Shown one piece after another: positions 8,664 to 15,739 of a stretch of 16,826 nt of DNA. The DNA is from Candidatus Omnitrophota bacterium. Its GTDB lineage: Bacteria; Omnitrophota; Gorgyraeia; Gygaellales; Profunditerraquicolaceae. The stretch is taken from the NCBI GenBank assembly GCA_030691585.1, contig JAUYEC010000011.1:1-16826 (forward strand). The letters are read 5' to 3'. The position numbers were made by a program, and so were the translations under genes. The notes beneath the pieces are model-generated. The model was given only the letters and a program-made list of their open reading frames with translations. It was not told where the DNA came from and made no database searches. Numbering within the stretch: the stretch's first letter is position 1; the number at the start of each line of letters is the position of its first letter.

Positions 8664-9507
8664 CAGCACGCGCTAAGGACCGGCTTGACCTCTTTATCGC
8701 GCAAAATCTGGATAACTTCTTTATCTACCATCTCCTTCCTATGCATCACCAGATATTCCAGGGCATCATGGCAGATCATGGCGATTTTTCTGGGATAGCC
8801 TTGCGTATAATTAAATACGGCTCTTATGGCGCTATCGCTAAACAGAGGATAACGCGATAGATACCCGGCCTGGCACAACCTGAAGTCTATCAATTCTTTT
8901 ACCTCGCTTTCCTGTAACGGATTGAGGATATATTTCAGCGCGATCCTATCCCAGAGATTTTTAATCCGGCTTATCCTGGGCAAAAGTTCCATCTGGCCCA
9001 ACAGTATTAATTGCAATGTTTTGTATTCATTGGTTTCATAGTTTAACAGCGAACGCAATATTTCAAGGCAGGGGTCGATAAGTTTCTGCGATTCGTCTAT
9101 TAAAAGGACTATCGTCTTTTTTTCTTCAACGCACTTTTCAAAAAGGAATTTCTCGATACCTTTCATATAATCTAAAACAGTCGGGCAATTATTTATGCCG
9201 CCGGTTATATTGATGCCAAAGCGCTGCGCCAACTCCGCTAAAAATTGCTCTTCTGTTTCATAAATGGGGTTTAAGAGTATCGCGAATATGAGGCCGGCGT
9301 CCGCGCTTAAAAACTGGCATAATTTCCTGCTTAATGTGGTTTTACCTGTGCCGACGTCTCCAAGGATAACGCTTAGCCCTCTTTTTAATTCAACCGCAAC
9401 CCGCAGGCGGTAAAGCGCCGATTTATGCTCTTTGGACTGATAAAAAAAATCAGGATCCGGACTGGTTGAAAACGGCTCTTTTTCTAAACCTAAAATTTTG
9501 TAATAGC

Positions 9508-9511
<4 letters not shown>
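8663..9511 (-). CDS. ExeA/GspA/MshM-family AAA ATPase
   Basis: A 282-residue AAA ATPase. It opens with the family signature YYKILGLEKEPFSTSPDPDF, has Walker A GDVGTGKTT (51-59), Walker B IVLLIDE (134-140), then a QLILLGQMEL sensor and a winged-helix-like end. Full ExeA proteins carry an extra peptidoglycan-binding domain, which is missing here, so it resembles MshM or short ExeA forms that help secretin or pilus assembly. ATG 9511 has no Shine-Dalgarno (the preceding bases are T-rich from a terminator). It overlaps the stop of an upstream leader ORF as ATGA, so translation probably depends on coupling. Confidence 0.9.
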
Positions 9512-9684
<173 letters not shown>

Positions 9685-9802
9685 CTCATCCCTTTCATCT
9701 AAGATGAAAGCATCTTCAAAAATATATGCCATCCTTGGTTACTGCGCACTTTGCGGAATAATAATCTTCATTATAGACAATATTTCACAATTTATAGATT
9801 AT

Positions 9803-9830
9803 ATTCTACTATTTTTGCGCCTACTGTCAA
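9803..9830 (-). promoter_or_regulatory. Predicted promoter for the secretion/DGR operon
   Basis: On the minus strand, TTGACA (9830-9825), a 16-base spacer and TAGAAT (9808-9803). A start near 9796 would give a leader of about 110 bases before the leader ORF ATG at 9684. A second TATAAT at 9775-9770 has no good -35. Confidence 0.5.
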
Positions 9831-10083
9831 ATGATTTCTTGATTTCTCCGATTTCTCCGGTAATGCTGGAAATGCTCGGCTTAGAACATAACGTCCATGC
9901 TCCTTTTTAAGATACGCCGATAAAAAAGAACAACCATATCACTTCATCTCTTCTAAGAGCCTATGCACATATTCCATGGTTTAAATTATCGCCGAAAATG
10001 GATGATTTATCAACAAAATTCTTTATGCCGATTACAACAATTTTTTGAGCAATGATTTTTCTGTAAACGAAATTGGGGGGATG
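9831..10083. other. Gap without a recognised gene
   Basis: AT-rich DNA downstream of the 62-residue ORF. A good RBS string AAAAAGGAGC sits at about 9902-9911 (minus), but the ATGs beside it open only 2-5 codon frames. Short direct repeats of GGAGAAATC occur near 9840-9860 (minus). No gene or clear terminator is seen, so transcripts from the 10422-10450 promoter could run on toward the operon. Confidence 0.4.
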
Positions 10084-10272
10084 TTATTTTGGAGAATCTA
10101 CCTTGCCTTCCTTAGCGGGAGTAAACTCCAGGTAGAATTGTGTGCCGTCTGACTTTAAACTCACCTGTAGGTGCCCTTTGCGATGACGTTTTACCACGCG
10201 CCATCCTTCAATTATTTCTAATTCATCGGAACTGAATCTCTTCCCGTCAAAAGCAATTTCTCCCTTGCCCAT
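10084..10272 (-). CDS. Small hypothetical protein
   Basis: A 62-residue charged protein, MGKGEIAFDGKRFSSDELEI ... FTPAKEGKVDSPK, with a probable beta-rich fold. AGAGG lies four bases upstream of ATG 10272, and a consensus promoter lies about 150 bases upstream. I do not recognise a family. It is divergent from the XRE-cupin regulator and may be controlled by it. Confidence 0.6.
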   Translation of the reverse strand: MGKGEIAFDGKRFSSDELEIIEGWRVVKRHRKGHLQVSLKSDGTQFYLEFTPAKEGKVDSPK

Positions 10273-10421
10273 AGTGCCTCTTTCAAATCAAATAAATCTG
10301 GATGAAAAATCTATATAAGAAGCACACCATAAAATATTAATATTGACACTACATTATATATCGGCACGATTAATGAAACCCCGCTATTCCAGGGAAACGC
10401 TTTTTTCGGTGAACGCAAAAA

Positions 10422-10450
10422 AGTATAACATTTAATTGCTGTTTTGTCAA
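10422..10450 (-). promoter_or_regulatory. Consensus promoter, leftward
   Basis: On the minus strand, TTGACA (10450-10445), a 17-base spacer and TATACT (10427-10422) with an extended -10 (TGT). Start expected near 10415. It drives the 62-residue ORF and perhaps the operon beyond. Confidence 0.75.
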
Positions 10451-10468
10451 GATTAGTAAATAACCTTA

Positions 10469-10478
10469 ATCAATTGAT
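10469..10478. promoter_or_regulatory. Palindrome between divergent promoters, candidate operator
   Basis: ATCAATTGAT is a perfect 10-bp palindrome centred between the two -35 boxes. The boxes themselves form a 9-bp inverted repeat (TTTTGTCAA 10442-10450 and TTGACAAAA 10500-10508). This symmetry suits a dimeric XRE regulator. Confidence 0.45.
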
Positions 10479-10499
10479 ACACAATAAGATATATTTCTA

Positions 10500-10528
10500 T
10501 TGACAAAATGGAAACTATATATTATAAT
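10500..10528 (+). promoter_or_regulatory. Consensus promoter for a leaderless XRE gene
   Basis: TTGACA (10500-10505), a 17-base spacer and TATAAT (10523-10528), a perfect sigma-70 match. The ATG at 10535 is 7 bases after the -10, exactly where transcription should start. Confidence 0.85.
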
Positions 10529-10534
10529 TCCCTC

Positions 10535-11083
10535 ATGAACCTAGGCCAACGGATAAAAGAACTACGGGGTCCTCTAAGGCAACAGGAGTTTGCTAAGCGC
10601 TGCCGGATTGATGCTTCAACAATCAATAAAATTGAAAAAGGCACCTTGATAGGGACGTTGGATATCCATATAAAGATCTGCCAGGCATTGGGTATAAGTT
10701 TATCTACGCTCTACAAAAATGTCTACGAAGAGAAAATAAATCCCTTTGAATCAATTTCCCAGCCGGAAGAGAAACCCTTAACCTACAATAAACAGGTTGT
10801 CCGTCATATTCTTGCTAAAGATATTCTTTTCAACAAAAAAATGCTTCCGGAGATTTTAATGTTAGAATCCGGCGGTTTAGTTGAAGACAAGCTGCATCCT
10901 GATTCACAAAAATTTATCTTTGTGCTGGAAGGTAAAATCGCGATAGAAACAAAAAAAGATAAATATACATTAAACCCCGATCAATCACTTTATATTACCG
11001 ATGCCTCCATAGAGCACTCCCTAAGAAACATCGGTTCAACTACAGCAAAATTATTAACCGTCACCCACCCCGTCATTTTATAA
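10535..11083 (+). CDS. XRE-family regulator with C-terminal cupin
   Basis: A 182-residue transcription factor. Residues 1-62 are an XRE helix-turn-helix (LGQRIKELR, QQEFAKRCRIDASTINKIEKG, ICQALGISLSTLY). Residues about 95-180 are a cupin (LHPDSQKFIFVLEGKIAIET ... YTLNPDQSLYITDASIEHSL), the arrangement of XRE-cupin regulators that sense a small ligand. The start ATG 10535 is set by the promoter: the in-frame ATG at 10508 lies inside the promoter spacer and would not be transcribed. The mRNA is therefore predicted leaderless. It is divergent from the 62-residue gene and the operon beyond, and may regulate them and itself. Confidence 0.9.
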   Translation: MNLGQRIKELRGPLRQQEFAKRCRIDASTINKIEKGTLIGTLDIHIKICQALGISLSTLYKNVYEEKINPFESISQPEEKPLTYNKQVVRHILAKDILFNKKMLPEILMLESGGLVEDKLHPDSQKFIFVLEGKIAIETKKDKYTLNPDQSLYITDASIEHSLRNIGSTTAKLLTVTHPVIL

Positions 11084-11167
11084 AAAAGCAAACCTAGAAG
11101 TATAACCCATTAAGCGGACGAAAAATATGTAATTGCCTTAAAGAATCTTTGGGTATGACTCTCTTTT

Positions 11168-11509
11168 TTAATGTTCACTTGGCAGGATCAAGACGCCGTC
11201 CTCAAACCATAACTCAAGCTTATTCAACGGAAAATCTGTCCATTCGATTTTCTCCCGGAAAAGCTCGTGATAGTTACCATCCTCGCATACCAAGATTGCC
11301 GTCTTATCCTCATTAACCTCAAGCTTCCAGGCGCCAAACTCCTGTAAGTTATTTTTCGCCCTGGTCGTGAACAATATTTTATCAATTAGCCAATATGCGC
11401 CGCCTCCTTGCGCGACGTATTGAACGCCATCAGTGTAAAGATAACCACTTAGATGTTTGTACCAATGCTCTGTGCCGCTAAATTGCCTTAATTCATTTAT
11501 CGTTAACAT
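11168..11509 (-). CDS. DUF6876 family protein
   Basis: A 113-residue protein with the DUF6876 pattern: LRQFSGTEHWYKH, YTDGVQYVAQGGGAYWLID, then LPLNKLELWFEDGVLILPSEH-like ending. ATG 11509 has AAGGAGGG six bases upstream, so it is preferred over the frame's upstream ATG at 11554. Function is unknown; in my recollection the family occurs on plasmids and integrative elements. It overlaps the 72-residue gene by 7 bases and ends the tiny-gene cluster. Confidence 0.82.
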   Translation of the reverse strand: MLTINELRQFSGTEHWYKHLSGYLYTDGVQYVAQGGGAYWLIDKILFTTRAKNNLQEFGAWKLEVNEDKTAILVCEDGNYHELFREKIEWTDFPLNKLELWFEDGVLILPSEH

Positions 11510-11721
11510 TTCAAACCCTCCTTGATAATGCAGGAAAAATAACAGTTCCTGCAATCATTGTTGTTTTCGCTGGTGCATCTCTCGCACACGGGCCCTTTGT
11601 CTATAGACGCTATCGAGCGCATAAGCAGCTTTTCAGCAACTACAGTCATTGGCTTGTCCTGGCTGCATTTCAACCTATACAGCGTTTTAACCATTGTTTC
11701 GCTTAACACCGGGCTATACAT
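11503..11721 (-). CDS. Small protein with helix-rich N-terminus and Cys cluster
   Basis: A 72-residue protein starting at ATG 11721 behind a near-perfect RBS (AAGGAGGTG). Residues 3-40 (VLSETMVKTLYRLKCSQDKPMTVVAEKLLMRSI) resemble a ribbon-helix-helix DNA-binding segment. Residues about 46-65 carry CERC ... CRNC and a further Cys, a likely metal site. No family is assigned. The stop overlaps the start of the DUF6876 gene. Confidence 0.65.
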   Translation of the reverse strand: MYSPVLSETMVKTLYRLKCSQDKPMTVVAEKLLMRSIASIDKGPVCERCTSENNNDCRNCYFSCIIKEGLKC

Positions 11722-11837
11722 ACTTCTCTCACCTCCTTATCTTGAACTTCGACCCATAAAACCCCTTCGATTACTACCCAATCCAAAACCTCATTCCAGC
11801 TTATTTCTTTCGTTAGTTGATCTCTTTGTGTCCACAT
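11703..11837 (-). CDS. Tiny hypothetical protein (44 residues)
   Basis: Starts at ATG 11837 behind GGAGGTGATTTCTA and reads MWTQRDQLTKEISWNEVLDW, rich in Trp and Glu. Its start overlaps the stop of the preceding tiny ORF by one base (TAATG), and its 3' end overlaps the 72-residue gene by 19 bases in another frame. The strong RBS and tight packing support a real gene; function is unknown. Confidence 0.55.
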   Translation of the reverse strand: MWTQRDQLTKEISWNEVLDWVVIEGVLWVEVQDKEVREVCIARC

Positions 11838-12035
11838 TAGAAATCACCTCCCTCATCCAAAGAATCTCGACTGCTTTGATACCTTTCCATACAGGCATCT
11901 GCGCGCAACACCCCATCCTCAAATTTTTCGTTTTTCTTTAACATTTCTTTTTTTACTTGGCTCATGTGAGCCTTCTTTCTTTTGACGCCGGAAATATAAG
12001 CCCAATGATTTGAAGGCATTTTCAGGCAACCCAGG
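11835..12035. repeat. Split repeat, copy A
   Basis: Two blocks, 11835-11870 (36 nt) and 11973-12035 (63 nt), are identical to 13213-13248 and 13266-13328. Copy A has 102 bases between its blocks, copy B only 17. The 36-nt block carries an RBS and start (GGAGGTGATTTCTAATG on the minus strand). Confidence 0.9.
11837..11965 (-). CDS. Tiny hypothetical protein (42 residues)
   Basis: Starts at ATG 11965 with AAGAAGG five bases upstream and reads MSQVKKEMLKKNEKFEDG, ending RDSLDEGGDF. An in-frame ATG at 12019 would add 18 residues but has no RBS. It shares the motif DACMxRxxxSR with the partial gene at the right end of the window. It lies between the two halves of a split repeat; the second copy of that repeat lacks this gene. 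Confidence 0.45.
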   Translation of the reverse strand: MSQVKKEMLKKNEKFEDGVLRADACMERYQSSRDSLDEGGDF

Positions 12036-12108
12036 AAATGCCGTCTTTTGTCAAGAAAACAGGTATGCCCGAAGGCAAACGACGCAAGGAGTGGGCCTTC
12101 CTGGGAGT

Positions 12109-12221
12109 CCTTTGGAAAAATTGAGACTCCCCGAAGGGGCAGAATACTTCTGATGACAAAAAAGCCTTTCCGAGGCAAACCACGAAAAGGCTTTTTAGGC
12201 AGAGGTGAATTTTTCCAAAGG
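12109..12221. other. Nested inverted repeats with a bidirectional terminator
   Basis: Outer arms CCTTTGGAAAAATT (12109-12122) and AATTTTTCCAAAGG (12208-12221) are a perfect 14-bp inverted repeat. Inside are CCCCGAAGGGG (about 12130-12140) and an 11-bp stem AAAAAGCCTTT/AAAGGCTTTTT (12159-12169, 12186-12196) with T-runs on both sides, fitting a terminator that works in both directions. Confidence 0.7.
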
Positions 12222-12541
12222 ATTTTCTTGCACAAAAGTCAATCTTGGGCTATTGTAGGCGGGTAAAAAGAAAGAGGATTACGTGACGGCAAGAAGAAAA
12301 CAAAAAAGCAAGAAAGGGGCTGAATGATTGAAGTATCAGGTTAAGGGTTGGATAAAAGGGAAACTTTATAGCTGGACTAGAAGACTATAAAAAATTTACT
12401 AATAGAAAAGAAATATGCTCTCCTACAAGAGATCATAGTATTCCTTTAAAAAGTAATAAGAGAATTATTAAGTGTTATTAAAATAAGAGTACGATGTGGC
12501 GTGGGGAGTTGTTTGTTGGGGTGGTTATTATCTTCTAAAGC
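12222..12541. other. Gap without a convincing gene
   Basis: About 320 bases of AT-rich DNA between the inverted repeats and the toxin gene. Plus-strand frames hold only very short ORFs: 14 codons from GTG at about 12282, and a TTG frame reading LKYQVKGWIKGKLYSWTRRL behind AAGGGG. The latter could be the remnant of a small gene. Nothing else is supported. Confidence 0.35.
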
Positions 12542-12844
12542 TTACACGCTGGCAAGAAATTGTTTTATCTGGTCATGGTTCCCGACTAATACTACAATAC
12601 AATTTTCATCCTCTCGTTTTATAATCACCCGGATGGTTCCTTCAATGCCGGCTTCATGATAGGGCTTTCTTAGTTGTTTATAAAAAAATCGTGGAGCTAT
12701 CTTTTGTGCTTCTAAAAGATCACACTCACTAGAATAATAAACAGCTAAAGATTCAAGTATCAGTCCTACTATTTTCTTTTGCTCATACCCTAAACGCTTG
12801 AGGCTTCTTTTAAAAGAAGGTCTGTAATAAAGGTGTAAAGGCAT
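12542..12844 (-). CDS. RelE/ParE-superfamily toxin
   Basis: A 100-residue protein, MPLHLYYRPSFKRSLKRLGY ... GTIRVIIKREDENCIVVLVGNHDQIKQFL, matching the RelE/HigB/YafQ-like fold pattern: an N-terminal strand, the FKRSLKRL helix, then basic strands with an IRVII core. It follows the antitoxin gene by 3 bases. Such toxins are usually ribosome-dependent mRNA endonucleases or gyrase inhibitors; the target here is not predictable. Confidence 0.8.
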   Translation of the reverse strand: MPLHLYYRPSFKRSLKRLGYEQKKIVGLILESLAVYYSSECDLLEAQKIAPRFFYKQLRKPYHEAGIEGTIRVIIKREDENCIVVLVGNHDQIKQFLASV

Positions 12845-12847
12845 TGA

Positions 12848-13105
12848 TTAGATTTTCCCTTTTTTTAAATTATCAATGAACCTTTTTGTTACATGCTTTT
12901 CTTTCCCCTTCTCTTTGATTGCAAGGGTCTCTAATTTCACGTATTCTTCATCTGTGAACTGTTTTTCTTTTATCTCCAGAGGAATAAGCTCTATTCCATC
13001 TCTAGAGACTTCTACCTCGAACATAGACCCCTTCCCTAAGCCCAAAGCATTTGTGATCTTCTTTGGTATGGTTATTTGATTCTTTGCTGTCATTGTAATT
13101 GTCAT
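12848..13105 (-). CDS. AbrB/SpoVT-type antitoxin
   Basis: An 85-residue protein with an N-terminal swapped-hairpin AbrB domain (MTAKNQITIPKKITNALGLG, then GSMFEVEVSRDGIELIPL) and a charged C-terminal tail that would bind the toxin. ATG 13105 has GGAGGTG seven bases upstream and a strong promoter 22 bases upstream of the start. It likely represses its own operon. Confidence 0.85.
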   Translation of the reverse strand: MTITMTAKNQITIPKKITNALGLGKGSMFEVEVSRDGIELIPLEIKEKQFTDEEYVKLETLAIKEKGKEKHVTKRFIDNLKKGKI

Positions 13106-13126
13106 CTTTATTCACCTCCCATAGTA

Positions 13127-13155
13127 AATATACCACAAAGTAAGGAAATCGTCAA
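13127..13155 (-). promoter_or_regulatory. Promoter of the toxin-antitoxin operon
   Basis: On the minus strand, TTGACG (13155-13150), a 17-base spacer and TATATT (13132-13127) with an extended -10 TGG. The predicted start lies just before the GGAGGTG site of the antitoxin. Confidence 0.7.
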
Positions 13156-13212
13156 GGACGAAAATAGGAATTTTTCAGATACTTGATTAGTTGTAACCTT
13201 CTTAGGCCCCTG

Positions 13213-13328
13213 CATTAGAAATCACCTCCCTCATCCAAAGAATCTCGATGCTTCTCAACAAAAGATTCTTTCTTTTGACGCCGGAAATATAAGCCCAATG
13301 ATTTGAAGGCATTTTCAGGCAACCCAGG
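13213..13328 (-). pseudogene. Split repeat, copy B: deletion derivative of the tiny-gene leader
   Basis: Identical to copy A over 36 and 63 bases, but the 102-base middle is replaced by 17 unrelated bases, which breaks the reading frame and removes the 42-residue ORF. The RBS and ATG of the 36-base block now lead into a 35-codon frame (13108-13215) that overlaps the antitoxin promoter and is probably not a gene. Confidence 0.6.
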
Positions 13329-13406
13329 TAGCGACTTTCATATTTTTTCTCCCTTTTGATTGATTTTTAAAACCTATTTATTACCCCCAAGTACTTAAAG
13401 TTATTT

Positions 13407-13464
13407 GCGGGCGGTGGCCTTTCAGGCAACTTCGTCAACAACCCTGCCGAAGGCTACCGCACGC
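13407..13464. other. GC-rich stem-loop
   Basis: GCGGGCGGTGGCCTT (13407-13421) pairs with AAGGCTACCGCACGC (13450-13464), 14 of 15 pairs including one G-U. Two further inverted pairs link its loop and flank to DNA beyond: CCCTGCC (13443-13449) with GGCAGGG (13513-13519), and ACGCTCG (13461-13467) with CGAGCGT (13525-13531). Possible structured RNA or recombination site; unassigned. Confidence 0.5.
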
Positions 13465-13482
13465 TCGTTCCAATCAAAACCA

Positions 13483-13508
13483 CCCAAAACCCACCCACCC
13501 AAACACCC
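13483..13508 (-). other. G-quadruplex motif downstream of the ubiquitin-like operon
   Basis: On the minus strand, five GGG runs (13508-13506, 13500-13498, 13496-13494, 13492-13490, 13485-13483) are separated by loops of 5, 1, 1 and 4 bases. It starts 26 bases after the JAMM stop. Confidence 0.7.
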
Positions 13509-13533
13509 ACAAGGCAGGGCGGGGCGAGCGTAT

Positions 13534-14145
13534 TTATGTAACATTTATGCATTTGCAATTCTCGCAGCTGCCGGATTGACAAGTATTACAAGGTGAATCG
13601 TTATCCTCAAAGTCCGAGATTGCTTCTGGAATCAACTCCCTTGTTTTCTCGCTTATCTTTGAAAGGTCTATTTCCGGCAGTCCCACAAGCTGAAGCTGTA
13701 TTTTGATATACCCGAAACCCTTGCAAGGCAGTTTCACTCTTTTTGTGGCAATGCTTCCTTTTGAATTGGCAATAACAATGCTGTAGGTGTATAAATTGCG
13801 CGCGTGAACATCATCCTGCGATGAATGGAACGCTCCCATGTCGTGGTGCGAATGGATTATGCCGTCACCGCCTAATTCTTCTTTAAATTCACACTCTACC
13901 GAGCCTACTTCCTGCTTTGGAATTTTAAAGCTGGTTACGGCATTATCCTTAACCCAAAATACCGCGCCCCATTCCTTGCCACCCATGCGCTGGCTGATGT
14001 ACATCCACTGGCTCCAGATATCCCAGGGGATTTTAAGGGTTTCCTGGTTATCTTTATCTGTGCAGAAACCGCACTCCCCGTAGTTTTTAATCTTTACCTC
14101 CAGGATATTGCTTTTCTTAGGTTTATTATCATCTAAAATAAACAT
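13534..14145 (-). CDS. JAMM/MPN metalloprotease (deubiquitinase-like)
   Basis: A 203-residue protein with a complete JAMM zinc site: Glu58 (KEWGAVFW) and HSHHDMGAFHSSQDD, giving His98, His100, Ser108 and Asp111. Such enzymes cleave ubiquitin-like proteins from conjugates or process their precursors. The C-terminal tail is cysteine-rich (CNTCQSGSCENCKC, Cys186-199), likely a zinc-binding tail. The gene begins one base after the E1 stop, with the RBS GGAGG inside the E1 3' end. It closes the UBL-E2-E1-JAMM operon. Confidence 0.9.
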   Translation of the reverse strand: MFILDDNKPKKSNILEVKIKNYGECGFCTDKDNQETLKIPWDIWSQWMYISQRMGGKEWGAVFWVKDNAVTSFKIPKQEVGSVECEFKEELGGDGIIHSHHDMGAFHSSQDDVHARNLYTYSIVIANSKGSIATKRVKLPCKGFGYIKIQLQLVGLPEIDLSKISEKTRELIPEAISDFEDNDSPCNTCQSGSCENCKCINVT

Positions 14146-14146
14146 T

Positions 14147-15073
14147 CTATTTTCCTCCTTCTCTTCTTTGCCAAACCTTGAAAGCTTCTTTTAGTTTCGG
14201 ATCGGTAATCTCGCCTGTTTCAATCTGCTCAATTATCCGGTCATATTCCTCATCCTTCGCCTTTTCTTTTATATCCTCTATATCGTCATCGCTGTAATGC
14301 TCTTTGCAGTCCGGGCAGTAGCCATAATCAGAGCCCTCAGGGTCAATCCTATTGCAATCTTCACAAAGCCCGTAGGAATCCGGGATGTACTCATGGATAT
14401 TCTCTTCAATATGTTCTCTTTCCGCATCTCTTGCGTCATCTAAAATCTTCTGGCAGACATAGCTGGAATGCTGCGTGTGGATTTTGCCGATATCATCCAT
14501 CAGGCATAATTCTTTATATGTCCTGGAAGCAACCCCTGCCGCCGCGGCAAATACCGCGGGAATCACCCAGGAAGGCGTTACCGTATAGCCGTCTCGACCT
14601 GTAGGCTCTTCAAAAGATAACGGGAATGTCTTTGAGACGTTCAGGATCGTTCCGTCATAGCCTATTCTCTGGTATCTAAGGTTGTTCTTCTTGCAAAAGG
14701 CGCAGACGGTCTGCTGGCTTTTTAGGTTGTCCGTACAGCAGAAGATATCGCCTCTTAGGATCTGGCAATCCAGCGGTTTTTCAATGCGCATATCCTGGAT
14801 CTCAATGCGTATCCGTTTTCGTATACCCAGGATCAGGCCTTTTAAAGCTTCGGCCTTTTTTATGCCTACTGCGCTTTCTTCAAGCAGGAGCCGGTTGAGG
14901 TTGGATACCTCAACGATATCAGAATCAACCAGGATCAATTCCTCTACCCCGGACATAGCCAGAAAAACCGCGGTCCAGAAGCCGGTGCCGCCGCAGCCGA
15001 CCACTGTAGCCACTTCGGGTATTTCCAAATCTCCTATCAGATTCTGTCGTTCATAAATAGCTTGTTCAGGCAT
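14147..15073 (-). CDS. ThiF/E1-like ubiquitin-activating enzyme
   Basis: A 308-residue adenylating enzyme. ATG 15073 has AAAGGAG eight bases upstream and is preferred over a TTG at 15103 that overlaps the E2 gene. Nucleotide-binding GCGGTG (26-31), DSDIVEVSNLNR (50-61, Asp50 and Arg61) and CCTDN (112-116) match the E1/ThiF family. Cys112/113 and Cys124/127 are candidate cysteines. Residues 227-246 carry CEDC-x12-CPDC, a zinc ribbon placed in the C-terminal part, which is acidic and helical. It would adenylate the C-terminus of the UBL at 15740-15976 and pass it to the E2-like protein. Confidence 0.9.
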   Translation of the reverse strand: MPEQAIYERQNLIGDLEIPEVATVVGCGGTGFWTAVFLAMSGVEELILVDSDIVEVSNLNRLLLEESAVGIKKAEALKGLILGIRKRIRIEIQDMRIEKPLDCQILRGDIFCCTDNLKSQQTVCAFCKKNNLRYQRIGYDGTILNVSKTFPLSFEEPTGRDGYTVTPSWVIPAVFAAAAGVASRTYKELCLMDDIGKIHTQHSSYVCQKILDDARDAEREHIEENIHEYIPDSYGLCEDCNRIDPEGSDYGYCPDCKEHYSDDDIEDIKEKAKDEEYDRIIEQIETGEITDPKLKEAFKVWQRREGGK

Positions 15074-15086
15074 AATCTCTTCTCCT

Positions 15087-15674
15087 TTAAATAATTTCTT
15101 CAATAAGATTTTGGTTAAGCAGCTTTTCGAATTTATACTTTACATCTTCGTCTTTTTCGGAAAGTATGCTTGTAAGGCTTGAGTAACTTTCCGGCAGGAT
15201 GACCGTGCCTAATGACTCGAGGTTAACCACCCGCAATGACTTAATTATCTTGAGGCAGGCTTCCTTGAGCAACCCCAGGGATTCAGGGTTAAGGTACTGG
15301 ATATCTCCGGTGCAGATAGCATGGCCTTTCTTGCTTAAGCCAAGATAGTGAAAGCCCATCTCCGGCTCTGAGACAAAATCCCTAAAACTGCCGCTTTCGT
15401 CATATGCGCCGTAGATTTTAAAGGGACAGTATTTTACAGGCGTCTTTAGAAAATAGGTTTTATGCTTGTAATAGAGCTTGTCAACAAGAAGCAGGCCGGA
15501 ATAGCCTTCTACGAGCATATAGTCGCCCTTGATCAGGCAGGCATATTCGCCGTTAAAGGGGATGCTAAAGATGCTTTGCTTAAGCCTGCCTACGAATTCA
15601 CGCCAGGAATCGTCGATTTTCTCGATCAGCCTTGATTTATTCTTTGCTTTGTTCACAAGTAAGGTATCAATCAT
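15087..15674 (-). CDS. E2-like protein of the ubiquitin-like operon
   Basis: A 195-residue protein with an RBS AGAGGAG nine bases before ATG 15674. The segment GFHYLGLSKKGHAICTGD (about 107-124) resembles the E2 active site, with a His followed by G-x-I-C-x-G-D; Cys121 is the candidate catalytic cysteine. It resembles the E2-like (protein B) member of PRTRC/Bil-type cassettes by position and pattern. The assignment is moderate because the N-terminal half shows no clear family motif. It is the third gene after SpoVG and UBL and sits directly upstream of E1. Confidence 0.65.
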   Translation of the reverse strand: MIDTLLVNKAKNKSRLIEKIDDSWREFVGRLKQSIFSIPFNGEYACLIKGDYMLVEGYSGLLLVDKLYYKHKTYFLKTPVKYCPFKIYGAYDESGSFRDFVSEPEMGFHYLGLSKKGHAICTGDIQYLNPESLGLLKEACLKIIKSLRVVNLESLGTVILPESYSSLTSILSEKDEDVKYKFEKLLNQNLIEEII

Positions 15675-15694
15675 GGATTTAAGCTCCTCTTAAT

Positions 15695-15728
15695 GAAAGA
15701 GAGGGAGAAAAATCTCTCCCTCTCTTTC
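15695..15728. other. Perfect 14-bp hairpin between UBL and E2 genes
   Basis: GAAAGAGAGGGAGA (15695-15708) and TCTCCCTCTCTTTC (15715-15728), loop of 6 bases. It lies in the mRNA between the UBL stop and the E2 RBS. Without a U-tract, it looks like an mRNA-stabilising or partial-termination element. Confidence 0.85.
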
Positions 15729-15739
15729 GGTTTAGCGCT

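Noticed and set aside
11966..12235. N-terminal part of the 132-codon ORF 11837-12235
   Set aside because: It would be translated through the bidirectional terminator and inverted repeats, has no RBS, and its composition is that of structured intergenic DNA.
13108..13215. 35-codon ORF starting in repeat copy B
   Set aside because: It covers the antitoxin promoter and RBS and has no protein-like character, despite a good borrowed RBS.
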